From positions 6,177,001 to 6,241,000 of the forward strand of contig NZ_CP120737.1 of the NCBI RefSeq assembly GCF_029581195.1: 64,000 bases of DNA. The letters are read 5' to 3'. Below the pieces are notes generated by a model. That model saw only the letters and a list, made by a program, of their open reading frames with translations, was not told where the DNA came from and ran no database searches. The number at the start of each line of letters is the position of its first letter. Position 1 is the first letter of the stretch. Positions 8,422 through 17,645 of the stretch are shown here, piece after piece. The DNA comes from Solwaraspora sp. WMMD791 (lineage in GTDB: Bacteria; Actinomycetota; Actinomycetes; Mycobacteriales; Micromonosporaceae). Made by a program: the position numbers and the translations under genes.

Positions 8422-9986
8422 CCGGCGCGACGGACGCGACCGCGCAGCCGGCGGCCGGCACCGACTCGGCTGACCCGCCGCGGCCCGGGACCGGCCCGGC
8501 GGATCGGTCGGAGACCCGGCGCAGCGCCCGCAGCGGCGTCATCGGCCTGGCCGGGGCCGCCGTCAGCGGCCTGTTCGGGTTCGTCCTGGCCGTCGTCGTC
8601 ACCCGGGGGTACGGCCCGGCCGGCGCGGGCGTGTTCTTCGCCGCCGTCGGCCTGCTGACCGTCGTCACCGCGATCTGCACCCTGGGTGCCGAGACGGGCC
8701 TGCTGTGGTCGCTGCCCCGCCGACGGACCGGCCCGGCCGGTGACGCCGCCCGGGTGCTACCGGTGGCCGTACTGCCGCCGCTGCTGTGTGCGCTCGGACT
8801 GGCCGCCGTCGGGCTGGTGGCCGCGCCGTGGCTGGCCGAGACGCTGTTCGACGGGACCACCACGGACGGCGTACGGCTGGTGCGGCTGTGCGCGGTCGGG
8901 TTGCCGGTCCTGGTCGCCGCCGGATTGGGGCTGGCCGCCGTCCGAGGGGTGCGGTCGATCGGTCCGTACGTCGCGGTGCAGTTCTTCCTGCTGCCGATCG
9001 GTCGGCCGGTGCTGGTCGGCGCGGCCGCCTTCGCTGGCGCCTCGGTGCTGTTCGGCCTCGCCGGCTGGCTGGTGCCGGCCCTGGCGGCGGTGGGAGCCTG
9101 CGGTGTTCTGATCGCCGGGCCGCTCGGTGCCGGCCGTGGCGCGCGGTGGCGGCCACAGCGGGCGGACTGGACCGGCTTCTGGCGGTTCGCGCTGCCCCGC
9201 GCCGGTTCTGCGGCGATCGACGCCGGCAGCATGTGGACCGGGGTGCTGCTGGCGGTGGTGCTGGCCGGGCCGGTCGAGGCCGGCATCTTCGGCGCGGTGG
9301 GTCGGTACGTCCTGGCCGGGCAACTCGCGTTGCAGGGCCTGCGGGTGGCGGTCGCACCGCAGCTGTCCCGGCTGCTGGGGCAGGACCGTCCGGTGGAGGC
9401 GGCGGCGGTGCACCGACAGACCACCACCTGGGCGATCACCCTGTCCTGGCCGGTGTACCTGCTGTTGGCGGTCTTCGCGCCGGGTTTCCTGGCGATCTTC
9501 GGCCCCGAGTTCGCCGCCGGCGCCACCGCGATGACCGTACTGGCGGTGGCGATGCTGGTGAACATCGCGGTCGGCAACGTACAGACCCTGCTGCTGATGA
9601 GCGGGCGCAGCGGCCTGCACCTGGTGGCGGCGTCGGCGAACCTGGCGACGACGGTGGCGCTGGCGTTGTTGCTGGCCCCCCGGCACGGCGTGCTCGGGGT
9701 GGCGATCGCCTGGGCGGCCGGAATCGTGGTGGAGAACCTGATCGCGGTCACCGCCGCCCGGGTCGTGGTCGGCCATCCGCTGGTGGACCGGTCGGTGCTG
9801 TTGGCCGCCGGGGCGGTGCTGGCCGGGGTCGGTACGGCCAGCACGGCCGGGGTGCTGACCGCCGGCCGGGGCGTACCGGGCCTCGGCGTCGCGCTGGGGC
9901 TGACCGCCCTGGCGGTGCTCATGGGGCTGGCGCTGCCCGGGGTACGGCGCCGGGTGTGGCGCAGTGTCAGACAGAGAGGTGGGTGA
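8418..9986 (+). CDS. Wzx-type polysaccharide flippase (MOP superfamily)
   Basis: A 522-residue integral membrane protein with about 14 helices, beginning near SGVIGLAGAAVSGLFGFVL (about residue 37). The pattern is that of MOP-superfamily lipid-linked oligosaccharide flippases, which move repeat units across the membrane for Wzy. ATG 8418 overlaps the polymerase stop (ATGA) and gives a short polar N-terminus; longer in-frame starts lie inside the polymerase gene. The context with polymerase, co-polymerase and transferases supports export of a polysaccharide rather than a peptidoglycan precursor. Confidence 0.85.
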   Translation: MTGATDATAQPAAGTDSADPPRPGTGPADRSETRRSARSGVIGLAGAAVSGLFGFVLAVVVTRGYGPAGAGVFFAAVGLLTVVTAICTLGAETGLLWSLPRRRTGPAGDAARVLPVAVLPPLLCALGLAAVGLVAAPWLAETLFDGTTTDGVRLVRLCAVGLPVLVAAGLGLAAVRGVRSIGPYVAVQFFLLPIGRPVLVGAAAFAGASVLFGLAGWLVPALAAVGACGVLIAGPLGAGRGARWRPQRADWTGFWRFALPRAGSAAIDAGSMWTGVLLAVVLAGPVEAGIFGAVGRYVLAGQLALQGLRVAVAPQLSRLLGQDRPVEAAAVHRQTTTWAITLSWPVYLLLAVFAPGFLAIFGPEFAAGATAMTVLAVAMLVNIAVGNVQTLLLMSGRSGLHLVAASANLATTVALALLLAPRHGVLGVAIAWAAGIVVENLIAVTAARVVVGHPLVDRSVLLAAGAVLAGVGTASTAGVLTAGRGVPGLGVALGLTALAVLMGLALPGVRRRVWRSVRQRGG

Positions 9987-9993
9987 GTCAGCC

Positions 9994-10896
9994 ATGGCGT
10001 CCATCAGGGACCGGATCAAGAAGGCCGTGCCGGCCCAGGTGACCGACCGGGTACGCGAGTCGCTGGTGCACTACGGGGTGCGCACGAGCGGCCGTCGCCC
10101 GCTGCCGGACTTCCTGATCATCGGCACCAAGCGGGGCGGCACCACGTCGCTGTGGAACTACCTGATCCAGCATCCGCTGGTGCCTCGGCTCTTTCCGGCC
10201 TGGAACACCAAGGCCACGCACTACTTCGAGGAGCACTGGTCCCGGGGGGAGGCGTGGTACCGGTCGCATTTCCCCACCCAGCGGCAGCGCGACGCGCTGG
10301 CCGCCCGCCACGGCGGGCCGGTACGGGCCGGCGAGGCGGCGCCGCTGTACATGTTCCACCCGACGGCCGCGCACCGGGTGCAGGCATTGCTGCCGCAGGT
10401 ACGGCTGATCGTGCTGCTGCGGGATCCGGTCGAGCGGGCGTACTCGCACTGGAAGGAACGGCGCACCGAGGGCAAGGAGCCGCTGGACTTCGCGCAGGCC
10501 CTGGCGAGTGAGGCGGAGCGCACCGCCGGGGAGCGGGAGCGGCTGGTCGCCGACCCGAACTACTTCTCCGAGCCGTACGACTGGTACACCTACCGGGCCC
10601 GGGGCCGCTACCTGGAGCATCTCGACCCGTGGCTGGAGCGGTTCGACCGGTCCCAGTTTCTCTTCCTGACCAGCGAGGAGTTCTACGGCGACACCCGCGG
10701 TGCCTACCTGCGGACGCTGGAGTTCCTCGGTCTGCCGCAGCACGAGCTGCCGACCTTCAAGGTCTACAACGACCGCCGCTCGGCACCGATGGACGAGCAG
10801 CTGCGGGCCGAGTTGACCGACTACTACCGGCCGCACAACGAGGCGCTCGCGCAGCGGCTGGGGCTGCGGCTGGACTGGGCCGGGTCGGACCGGTGA
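9994..10896 (+). CDS. PAPS-dependent sulfotransferase
   Basis: A 300-residue cytosolic sulfotransferase of the carbohydrate/heparan type. The 5'-phosphosulfate loop IIGTKRGGTTSLW (about residues 42-54) has the Lys/Thr-Thr-Ser core that binds PAPS. The 3'-phosphate motif LLRDPVERAYSHW (about 142-154) follows. ATG 9994 is chosen for the AGAGAGGTGGG site upstream; a GTG at 9964 would add ten residues inside the flippase gene. It sits inside the exopolysaccharide operon and its stop overlaps the next start (GTGA). The likely acceptor is a sugar of the polymer, which would make the product a sulfated polysaccharide. Confidence 0.88.
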   Translation: MASIRDRIKKAVPAQVTDRVRESLVHYGVRTSGRRPLPDFLIIGTKRGGTTSLWNYLIQHPLVPRLFPAWNTKATHYFEEHWSRGEAWYRSHFPTQRQRDALAARHGGPVRAGEAAPLYMFHPTAAHRVQALLPQVRLIVLLRDPVERAYSHWKERRTEGKEPLDFAQALASEAERTAGERERLVADPNYFSEPYDWYTYRARGRYLEHLDPWLERFDRSQFLFLTSEEFYGDTRGAYLRTLEFLGLPQHELPTFKVYNDRRSAPMDEQLRAELTDYYRPHNEALAQRLGLRLDWAGSDR

Positions 10897-12248
10897 GCGT
10901 GGGTGTCGACCCGCGGGGGCGTGACGACGGACTCGGCTGGGTGTCGCGGGCGGTCTTCCCGGACGAACGGCTGCGGTTGGCGTTGACCGACGGCCCGCGG
11001 CGGTCGGTGTCGGCCGGCGAAGGGCGGCTGCTGGCCCGGTACGCGGTGGTGCCGTCGGCGGCGGCCGCCCGGTTCCTGTTGCCGCTGGGTCCGCGCCGGG
11101 TCACCGCCGCGTCGGTCTGGGCGTACAACGCGCTACGTCCGGTGCCGGTACGGCTGCCCCGGGCGCTGCTCGGCCTGGCCGCCCGGGTGGGGGCGCTGGG
11201 GGCGACGCGACCGGGGACGTTGACCGTGTCGGCGCCGGCCGACGGCGTACCGGAGGAGGATCTGACGCTGGTCGACCACGTGTCGGCCCGCCTCGGCGGC
11301 GGTCGATGGTACGCGGCGATCGGGGTCCGGCCGCCGGATCCGAACCACAAGCCGACGGTGCAGTTGTTCGACGCCGCCGGCCGCCCGCGTGGCTACGCCA
11401 AGATCGGGTGGAACGGCGCGACCCGGGATCTGGTCCGGGCCGAGGCAGCGGCGTTGACGCTGGCCGCGTCGGCGAGTGCGGTGGGCGACCATCCGTTGGT
11501 GCCGGGGGTGCTGCTGGCGGGTGACTGGTCCGGGCAGGCGGTCACCGTGGTCGAGCCGTTGCCGGCCCGGGTACGTGGTGTCGGTGCCGGTGACGCGCCC
11601 CGGGTGGCGGCGACGTCGGCGATCGCCCGGCGGGGTGGGCTGCCGACGGCACCGCGCCCGCTGGCGGGTTCGGCGTTTCTCGACCGGCTGCGCCGGCTGG
11701 CCGCCGCTGCCGCCGGGACGGGTGCCGTTGCGGACGCCGGGCCGCTCGGGACGGCCGGGCCGGTGCGGTCCACCGATCCGCCGGAGTTCGTCGCGTCGGC
11801 GATGGACCTGCCGGCCGGTCGGCGGGCGGTGGCGGCGGTGCAGCGGTTGGCCGAGTGCTTCGGCGGTGTGTCCGTCGAGTTCGGTCACTGGCACGGCGAC
11901 TGGGTACCGTGGAATCTCGGCGAGCATGCCGGACAGCTGGTGGCCTGGGACTGGGAGCACAGTGGCCCCGACGTACCGCTCGGTTTCGACCTGGCGCACG
12001 ACGCGTTCCAGCGATCGTTGGTGCTGCGCGGTGAGTCGGCGGCAGCCGCGGCGGCCGCAGTGGATCATCGATTGGGCCTGGTTGCGGCGGAGTTGGCTGT
12101 GGAGCCTACCCAGCGTCGGATGATCGTCCAGAGTTATCTGATTGAGATGTGGTTGCGGACCTGGCGGTTGGCGGTGGGCGGGGCCGGCTGGAATCCTGCC
12201 CTGCACCCGCATCTGCTCGACGAGATCGAGCGACGCAGCGTTGACTGA
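10893..12248 (+). CDS. APH/choline-kinase-fold protein of the exopolysaccharide operon
   Basis: A 451-residue protein whose C-terminal half shows an aminoglycoside-phosphotransferase/choline-kinase fold: GHWHGDWVPWNL near residue 335 supplies the catalytic Asp and Asn, and VAWDWEHSG near 352 the metal-binding Asp. An N-lobe Lys candidate is in GYAKIGWNG near 170. The first 150 residues match nothing I recognise. GTG 10893 overlaps the sulfotransferase stop, so expression is coupled. Phosphorylation of a sugar or lipid carrier in polymer assembly is the natural inference. Antibiotic resistance is less likely given the operon. Confidence 0.65.
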   Translation: MSVGVDPRGRDDGLGWVSRAVFPDERLRLALTDGPRRSVSAGEGRLLARYAVVPSAAAARFLLPLGPRRVTAASVWAYNALRPVPVRLPRALLGLAARVGALGATRPGTLTVSAPADGVPEEDLTLVDHVSARLGGGRWYAAIGVRPPDPNHKPTVQLFDAAGRPRGYAKIGWNGATRDLVRAEAAALTLAASASAVGDHPLVPGVLLAGDWSGQAVTVVEPLPARVRGVGAGDAPRVAATSAIARRGGLPTAPRPLAGSAFLDRLRRLAAAAAGTGAVADAGPLGTAGPVRSTDPPEFVASAMDLPAGRRAVAAVQRLAECFGGVSVEFGHWHGDWVPWNLGEHAGQLVAWDWEHSGPDVPLGFDLAHDAFQRSLVLRGESAAAAAAAVDHRLGLVAAELAVEPTQRRMIVQSYLIEMWLRTWRLAVGGAGWNPALHPHLLDEIERRSVD

Positions 12249-12532
12249 CGGAGGTGCGCGGGCTTCCTGAAAGATGGGATGGGCATGTCTGATCGATGAC
12301 CGACCAGGGGTCGTGGACCGGACTGCCTGTCCAGCAGGGATCGATACCGTTGCTGGTGCCCCACTAATCCCACTGGGGCGATAGAAATTGTTTCACGTCT
12401 GGGGTGTGCGGAAAGTGACATCGGTGCCGCTGGATCGCGGAAGTCGCGACGGCACGGCGGTGTCGTGACGGGTCGATGCCCGAGGGTAGTCGCAGGTCAG
12501 GTGGTCCATGGTGGTCGCGGTAAGCGATGATC

Positions 12533-12569
12533 GCCAATTTTCTTTCCTGGCGGGGTCTTATATATTGGC
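12533..12569 (+). promoter_or_regulatory. AT-rich promoter candidate upstream of the ALG14-like gene
   Basis: The 365-base gap 12249-12613 has no convincing gene. Near its end an AT-rich patch interrupts the GC-rich background: TTTTCT (12538-12543) and TATATT (12561-12566) are 17 bases apart, fitting -35/-10 spacing. Half-sites GCCAAT (12533-12538) and ATTGGC (12564-12569) flank it, and the same two words recur at 13115-13131. Confidence 0.4.
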
Positions 12570-12613
12570 TATCCAAACAGCGGTTGGCCGGCTAGTGAAC
12601 TCTGGGGGCGCAT

Positions 12614-13096
12614 GTGGCCAACAATGTGGACGGCGTCGACGCGGAGCCCACTGTCCTGCTCGTCGGTTCCAGTGGTGGACACCTCGCGCAGCTGCTCGCC
12701 CTCGAACCCTGGTACGGCGACCGTCGACGGTGCTGGGTGACCTTCGACACGCCGGACGCCACGTCGCTGCTGCGCGGCGAGGATGTCCTGTGGGCCCACC
12801 ATCCCACCACACGCAACCTTCGCAACCTGGTGCGCAATACCTGGCTGGCGGTACGGATCTTCCGGCAGCGCAGCATCGCGGCGGTGGTGACCACCGGGGC
12901 CGGCGTCGCTGTTCCCTTCGTGGTTCTCGCCTGGCTGCGTCGGGTGCCGGCCGTCTACATCGAGGTGTACGACCGGATCGACACCCCGACCCTCACTGCG
13001 CGACTGTGTCGGCCATTCCTCTCCGCGATGCTCGTGCAGTGGGAGGAGCAGCGGCGACAGTACCCGGAGGCCACGGTCGTCGGCAACCTGTTGTGA
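12614..13096 (+). CDS. ALG14-type membrane-anchoring subunit of a UDP-sugar glycosyltransferase
   Basis: A 160-residue protein like eukaryotic ALG14 and bacterial EpsF/CpsF-type subunits. These dock a soluble catalytic partner at the membrane for addition of a sugar to a lipid-linked intermediate. VLLVGSSGGHLAQLLAL (about residues 14-30) is the family hallmark; VVTTGAGVAVPFVVLAW and YIEVYDRID follow. GTG 12614 lies about five bases after a GGGGG stretch. The catalytic partner (ALG13-like) is the next gene. Unlike the tightly overlapped genes upstream, the pair is separated by a 73-base AT-rich gap. Confidence 0.85.
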   Translation: MANNVDGVDAEPTVLLVGSSGGHLAQLLALEPWYGDRRRCWVTFDTPDATSLLRGEDVLWAHHPTTRNLRNLVRNTWLAVRIFRQRSIAAVVTTGAGVAVPFVVLAWLRRVPAVYIEVYDRIDTPTLTARLCRPFLSAMLVQWEEQRRQYPEATVVGNLL

Positions 13097-13114
13097 GCGC
13101 ATATATTCGTACAT

Positions 13115-13131
13115 GCCAATGACATATTGGC
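13115..13131. promoter_or_regulatory. Inverted repeat GCCAAT-N5-ATTGGC between the two transferase subunits
   Basis: Perfect 6-bp arms at 13115-13120 and 13126-13131 around GACAT, in an AT-rich gap (13097-13169). The same half-sites, more widely spaced, surround the promoter candidate at 12533-12569, which suggests a shared DNA-binding protein. Confidence 0.4.
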
Positions 13132-13169
13132 GAAACAAAACAAGTGGCAGTTAGTTCAGGGAGTTGGTC

Positions 13170-13796
13170 GTGGTGGAATCCGCCCTGTCAAGATCCGGAG
13201 CTGTGCACGCGACCGTCCGGATTCCCCGGCAGCGCAGCGCGCCGCGTACCGGCACCGTCCTGGTCGCGGTCGGGACCGACCGGCACCGGTTCGACCGGCT
13301 GATCGGCTGGCTGGAGGAGTGGTACCCGGCCGCCGCCGACCGGCCCGAGCTGATCGTGCAGTACGGGCACAGCCGCACCCCGGCGCTCGCCGGTGCCACC
13401 GCCTTTCTCGACCACGACGCGCTGCAGCGGGCCATGGCCCAGGCCAGCCTGGTGGTCTGCCACGGCGGGCCGGCGACCATCCTCGAAGCACGACGGCACC
13501 GGCACCTGCCGATCGTGGTGCCCCGCGATCCCACGCTGGGCGAGCACGTCGACGACCACCAGATCCTGTTTGCCCGACGACTGGCCGCCGCCGGGCTGGT
13601 CCGGCTCTGCGAGTCACCGGCGGAGCTGGCAGCCACCCTGGACACCGGGCTGCGCGAGCCGGCGGGTTTCCGCATCGGCGCGGAGCCCGGCTCCGACGCG
13701 GCCCGACTGGCGGCCGTCGCCCGGGTCGGCGAGATCATCGAAGGGCTGATCTCGTCGGCGCACCCGCGACGCACCCTCGCCCGGCGGGCCCGATGA
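13170..13796 (+). CDS. ALG13-type catalytic subunit of a UDP-sugar glycosyltransferase
   Basis: A 208-residue GT28 C-terminal-domain protein, the soluble nucleotide-sugar-binding partner of the ALG14-like gene. VCHGGPATILEARRHRHLP (His98 onwards) is the UDP-binding segment also seen in MurG and EpsE/ALG13. GTG 13170 is chosen because AGGGAG ends seven bases upstream; a TTG at 13164 would sit on that site. Its stop overlaps the GT2 start (ATGA). Together the pair probably adds an early sugar to a lipid-linked unit. No initiating phosphoglycosyltransferase is present in this window. Confidence 0.82.
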   Translation: MVESALSRSGAVHATVRIPRQRSAPRTGTVLVAVGTDRHRFDRLIGWLEEWYPAAADRPELIVQYGHSRTPALAGATAFLDHDALQRAMAQASLVVCHGGPATILEARRHRHLPIVVPRDPTLGEHVDDHQILFARRLAAAGLVRLCESPAELAATLDTGLREPAGFRIGAEPGSDAARLAAVARVGEIIEGLISSAHPRRTLARRAR

Positions 13797-14809
13797 CCGC
13801 CGTCGACCCGGTGGTAGCCGGGTCCGCCGTCGACCCGGTAGCAGCCGCCGGGTCCGCCGTCGAACTGCCGGCTACCGGCGAACTGCCGGGTACCGACCCG
13901 GTGCCGACGGTCAGCGTGGTGGTGCCCACCCGGGACCGTCCGGAGCTGCTGCGCGACACCGTCGACGCGATCCGTGGGCAGGACTACCCGGGAACCGTCG
14001 AGATCGTCGTGGTCTACGACCAGTCCCACCCGGACCCGCAGCTGGCCGACGACGACCCCCGCCGGCCGGTCCGGGTGGTCGTCAACGACCGGTCCGCCGG
14101 CCTGGCCGGTGCCCGTAACTGCGGCATCCTCGTCGCCAGCGGCGAGCTGATCGCCTTCTGTGACGACGACGACCGTTGGCTGCCGGGCAAGCTCACCGCC
14201 CAGGTGGCCGAGCTCGGTCGGCATCCGGACGCCGAGTTTGTCAGCTGTGGCATCACGGTCAGCTACGACGGTGCCACCACCGACCGGGTGCTCGACCGCG
14301 ACACGGTGCCGCTCGACGCGCTGCTACGCGACCGGATGACCGAGCTGCACCCGTCCACCTTCCTGATCCGCCGGTCAGCCCTGGTCGACGGCTTCGGTCT
14401 GGTGGACGAGGAGATCCCCGGCAGCTACGCCGAGGACTACGAGTTCCTGCTGCGGGCCGCCCGCAGCGCCCCACTGCGCAACCTGCGCACGCCGTACGTG
14501 CTGGTCCGCTGGCACAAACGGTCCTACTTCGCGCAACGCTGGGACACCATCTCCACGGCGCTGCAGTGGCTGCTGGAACGCTACCCGGAATTCGCCACCC
14601 AACCGGCCGGTGAGGCCCGGGTGGCCGGGCAGATCGCCTTCGCCCAGGCCGCTGCCGGGCATCGGCGCGACGCGCTGCGCTGGGCTCGGCACACCTTGGC
14701 CCGCAACCCGAAGGAGCCCCGCGCCTACCTGGCGCTCGCCGTCGCCAGCCGGGCCGTCCGCCCGGACACCGTACTGCGCAGCCTGCACCGGCGCGGCCGG
14801 GGGATCTGA
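13793..14809 (+). CDS. Family 2 glycosyltransferase
   Basis: A 338-residue cytosolic GT-A transferase. VSVVVPTRDRPELL (about residues 40-53) opens the nucleotide-binding fold; FCDDDDRW (about 122-129) is the metal/UDP-sugar DXD region; the EDYEFLLR motif (about 218-225) supplies the probable catalytic base. The first 35 residues are a low-complexity repeat (VDPVVAGSAVDPVAAAGSAVE). ATG 13793 overlaps the preceding stop. It is the last gene of the exopolysaccharide locus and meets the hut operon tail to tail. The sugar transferred cannot be predicted. Confidence 0.88.
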   Translation: MTAVDPVVAGSAVDPVAAAGSAVELPATGELPGTDPVPTVSVVVPTRDRPELLRDTVDAIRGQDYPGTVEIVVVYDQSHPDPQLADDDPRRPVRVVVNDRSAGLAGARNCGILVASGELIAFCDDDDRWLPGKLTAQVAELGRHPDAEFVSCGITVSYDGATTDRVLDRDTVPLDALLRDRMTELHPSTFLIRRSALVDGFGLVDEEIPGSYAEDYEFLLRAARSAPLRNLRTPYVLVRWHKRSYFAQRWDTISTALQWLLERYPEFATQPAGEARVAGQIAFAQAAAGHRRDALRWARHTLARNPKEPRAYLALAVASRAVRPDTVLRSLHRRGRGI

Positions 14810-14865
14810 CCCGAGCGGGACATCACCGCCGGTGGGCGCATGGGCCCGGCGGTGGTGGCCCGGCC

Positions 14866-14917
14866 CGTGGTGGCCTGTGCATGGCCCGGCCCGTGGTGGC
14901 CTGTGCATGGCCCGACC
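14866..14917. repeat. 26-bp tandem repeat, two copies, between convergent operons
   Basis: Copies at 14866-14891 and 14892-14917 differ by one base; a partial copy precedes them. They fill most of the 125-base gap between the GT2 stop and the hutH stop. No poly-T terminator is seen there. Confidence 0.85.
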
Positions 14918-14934
14918 GGCGGTGGCGGTGACCC

Positions 14935-16476
14935 TCAGTGCAGTGGGCCGACCTCGGCCTCGATCGCCGTACGCAACTCCCGGCCGGCCACCACACTCCG
15001 GACGGACTCCAGCACCGGGGCCAGGAAGACGTCCGGCCCGGGCTCACCGGCGAGCTTGCCGACGATCTCGACCGCCGCCTGCCCGGCCGGTGACGGCCGC
15101 AGCGGGGCACGCAACTGCAGGCCGCGTACGGCGGCCAGCAACTCCACAGCGAGCAGGCTGGTCAGGTTGTCCAGCACGGTACGCAGCTTGACGGCGGCGG
15201 CCCAGCCCATCGACACGTGGTCCTCCTGCATGCCGGAGGTGGGCACCGAGTCCACCGAGGCCGGAGAGGCCAGCCGTCGGTTCTCGGCGACGATGCCGGC
15301 GGCGGTGTACTGGGCGATCATCAGCCCCGAGTTGACCCCGGCGTCCGGGGACAGGAACGCCGGCAGGTCCCGGGACCGGTTGACGTCCAGTAGCCGGTCC
15401 ACCCGGCGTTCGCTGATCGCGCCGACCTCGGCGGCGGCGATGGCGAGGAAGTCGGCGGCGAAGCCCAACGGCGCGCCGTGGAAGTTGCCGGTCGACTCGA
15501 CCCGGCCGTCGGGGAGCACCACCGGGTTGTCCACCACCGACCCCAGCTCCCGGCCGGCCACCATCGCGGCGAACGTGAGCGTGTCCCGGGCGGCGCCGGC
15601 GACCTGTGGTGCGCAGCGCATCGAGTAGGCGTCCTGCACCGCGTGCATCAGGTCGTCGCGGTGCGAGTCCATCACCGCCGAGCGTTGCAGCAGCCGGTGG
15701 ATGTTGCCGGCCGACACCGCCTGACCGGGATGCGGCCGGATGGTGTGCAGTTCGGCCTGGAACGGCCGGTCCGAGCCGAGCATCGCCTCGATCGCCAACG
15801 CCGCCGTCACGTCCGCCATGGTGAACAGGTGCCGGGCGTCGTCGATGGCCAGCAGCAGCATGCCGAGCATGCCGTCGGTGCCGTTGATCAGCGCCAGCCC
15901 TTCCTTGGCGGCCAACTCGACCGGGTTCAGCCCGGCCCGGCGCAGCGCCGCCCCGCCGTCGATCCGCTCCCCGGTGCCCGGATCCCGGGCCCAGCCCTCG
16001 CCGAGGAGCACCATCGCGCAGTGCGCCAGTGGTGCCAGGTCGCCGGAGGCGCCGAGCGAACCGTGCCGGGGCACCCAGGGCGTCACCCGGTGGTTGAGCA
16101 GATCCAGCAGCGCCTGCGCCAGCAGCGGGCGTACCCCGGAGCGGCCCATCGCCAGCGACCGGACCCGCAGCACCAGCATGGCCCGGACCACCTCGTCGGG
16201 CATCGGGTCGCCGATCCCCGCCGCGTGCGAGCGGATCAGCGCGTGCTGCAACTCCGACCGTCGGTCCGGGGCGACGAAGCTGCTGGCCAGCGCCCCGAAC
16301 CCGGTGGAGACGCCGTACACGGGTCGGCCGTCGCGTTCGATCGACTCGACGATGTCGCGGCTGCGGGTCATCGCCGCGAGCGCCGCCGGGTGCAGCTGCG
16401 CCCGTACGCCGTCGCGGGCCACCGCCCGTACCTGCTCGGGAGTCATCCCGGTCGGTTCGATGATCACAGTGGGCAT
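14935..16476 (-). CDS. hutH: Histidine ammonia-lyase
   Basis: First step of histidine catabolism, removing ammonia from L-histidine to give urocanate. The 513-residue length is normal. The Ala-Ser-Gly triad that cyclises to the MIO cofactor is in [14 protein letters not shown] (Ala143-Ser144-Gly145), and [10 protein letters not shown] lies near residue 48. The ATG complementary to 16474-16476 gives the family N-terminus; longer readings run into hutI. It is the last gene of the hut operon and its start lies inside the 3' end of hutI (13-base overlap). Confidence 0.97.
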   Translation of the reverse strand: MPTVIIEPTGMTPEQVRAVARDGVRAQLHPAALAAMTRSRDIVESIERDGRPVYGVSTGFGALASSFVAPDRRSELQHALIRSHAAGIGDPMPDEVVRAMLVLRVRSLAMGRSGVRPLLAQALLDLLNHRVTPWVPRHGSLGASGDLAPLAHCAMVLLGEGWARDPGTGERIDGGAALRRAGLNPVELAAKEGLALINGTDGMLGMLLLAIDDARHLFTMADVTAALAIEAMLGSDRPFQAELHTIRPHPGQAVSAGNIHRLLQRSAVMDSHRDDLMHAVQDAYSMRCAPQVAGAARDTLTFAAMVAGRELGSVVDNPVVLPDGRVESTGNFHGAPLGFAADFLAIAAAEVGAISERRVDRLLDVNRSRDLPAFLSPDAGVNSGLMIAQYTAAGIVAENRRLASPASVDSVPTSGMQEDHVSMGWAAAVKLRTVLDNLTSLLAVELLAAVRGLQLRAPLRPSPAGQAAVEIVGKLAGEPGPDVFLAPVLESVRSVVAGRELRTAIEAEVGPLH

Positions 16477-17645
16477 ACGGGCTCCCCGTCGTGCAGGACC
16501 TGGCTGATCAGTGGCACCCCCGGCCGGTAGGCCAGGTGCAGATAGGACGGCGCGTCGAGCAGCAGCAGGTCGGCGCGGGCACCGGGCCGCAGCACCCCGA
16601 CGTCGGTGCGGCGCAGCGCTCGCGCGCCGCCGCCGGTCGCCGCCCAGACCGCCTCCGCCGGGGTCATCGCCATCTCCCGGACCGCCAGCGCGACACAGAA
16701 CGGCATCGACGTGGTGTACGACGACCCCGGGTTGCAGTCGCTGGCCAACGCGACCGTCACCCCGGCGTCGAGCAGCCGGCGGGCATCCGGGTACGGCGAC
16801 CGGGTGGCGAACTCCGCCCCCGGCAGCAGCGTCGCCACCGTCGACGAGCCGGCCAGCGCCGCCACGTCCGCGTCGGACAGGTGGGTGCAGTGGTCGGCGC
16901 TGGCCGCCCCCAGCTCCACCGCCACCGCCACCCCCGGTCCGGGCCCGAGCTGGTTGGCGTGCACCCGCAGCCCCAGGCCGGCCGCCGCACCGGCGGCGAG
17001 CACCGCGCGGGCCTGGTCGCCGTCGAACGCGCCACGTTCGCAGAACACGTCCACCCACCGGGCGTACGGTGCGGCGGCCGCGAGCATCGGACCGGTGACC
17101 AGGTCCACGTAGGCGTCCGGACGGTCGGCGTACTCGGCCGGCACCACATGGGCGCCGAGGAACGTCGTCTCCGTACTGAACTCCGCCGCCACCCGCAACG
17201 ACCGGGCCTCGTCGGTGACGTTGAGCCCGTACCCACTCTTGATCTCGATCGTGGTGCTGCCCTGGCGCAGCGCTTCGCGGCGCAGTCGCCCGGCGGTGGC
17301 GCGCAGCGTTGCGTCGTCGGCGGCGCGGGTCGCCGTGACCGTGGTCCGGATGCCGCCGCCGTCGTAGCGGACCCCGGCCATCCGGGCGGCGAACTCGCCC
17401 GCCCGGTCCCCGGCGAAGACCAGGTGGGTGTGGCTGTCCACGAAGCCGGGCAGCCCGGCCCGGCCCTGCGCGTCGAGCCGCCGGTCGGCGGCCGGGGCCT
17501 GCGCCGCGTGCCCCACCCAGGCGATCCGGCCGCCGTCGACCAGCACCGCCGCGTCGGTCAGCAGCCCCAGCGGGCCGCCGTCGTGCGCCGGATCGTTGGT
17601 GACCAGCTCCCCGATACCGGTCACCAGCAGCGTGCCCGTCGTCAT
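16464..17645 (-). CDS. hutI: Imidazolonepropionase
   Basis: Third enzyme of histidine degradation, a zinc/iron amidohydrolase that opens 4-imidazolone-5-propionate to N-formimidoyl-L-glutamate. Length is 393 residues. The metal-binding [15 protein letters not shown] (about 68-82), KSGYGL (about 140-145), the HANQLG segment and LASDCNPGS near the C-terminus are all characteristic. The start (ATG complementary to 17643-17645) overlaps the hutF stop by ATGA, so the two are translationally coupled. Confidence 0.96.
   Translation of the reverse strand: MTTGTLLVTGIGELVTNDPAHDGGPLGLLTDAAVLVDGGRIAWVGHAAQAPAADRRLDAQGRAGLPGFVDSHTHLVFAGDRAGEFAARMAGVRYDGGGIRTTVTATRAADDATLRATAGRLRREALRQGSTTIEIKSGYGLNVTDEARSLRVAAEFSTETTFLGAHVVPAEYADRPDAYVDLVTGPMLAAAAPYARWVDVFCERGAFDGDQARAVLAAGAAAGLGLRVHANQLGPGPGVAVAVELGAASADHCTHLSDADVAALAGSSTVATLLPGAEFATRSPYPDARRLLDAGVTVALASDCNPGSSYTTSMPFCVALAVREMAMTPAEAVWAATGGGARALRRTDVGVLRPGARADLLLLDAPSYLHLAYRPGVPLISQVLHDGEPVCPL

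Noticed and set aside
12508-13122. Alternative + strand frame of about 204 codons over the ALG14-like gene
   Set aside because: Out of frame with the ALG14-like protein, Arg/Gly/His-rich and without conserved motifs.
14840-15628. Plus-strand frame opposite the hutH 3' end
   Set aside because: Antisense shadow of a clearly identified enzyme; it starts in a tandem repeat.
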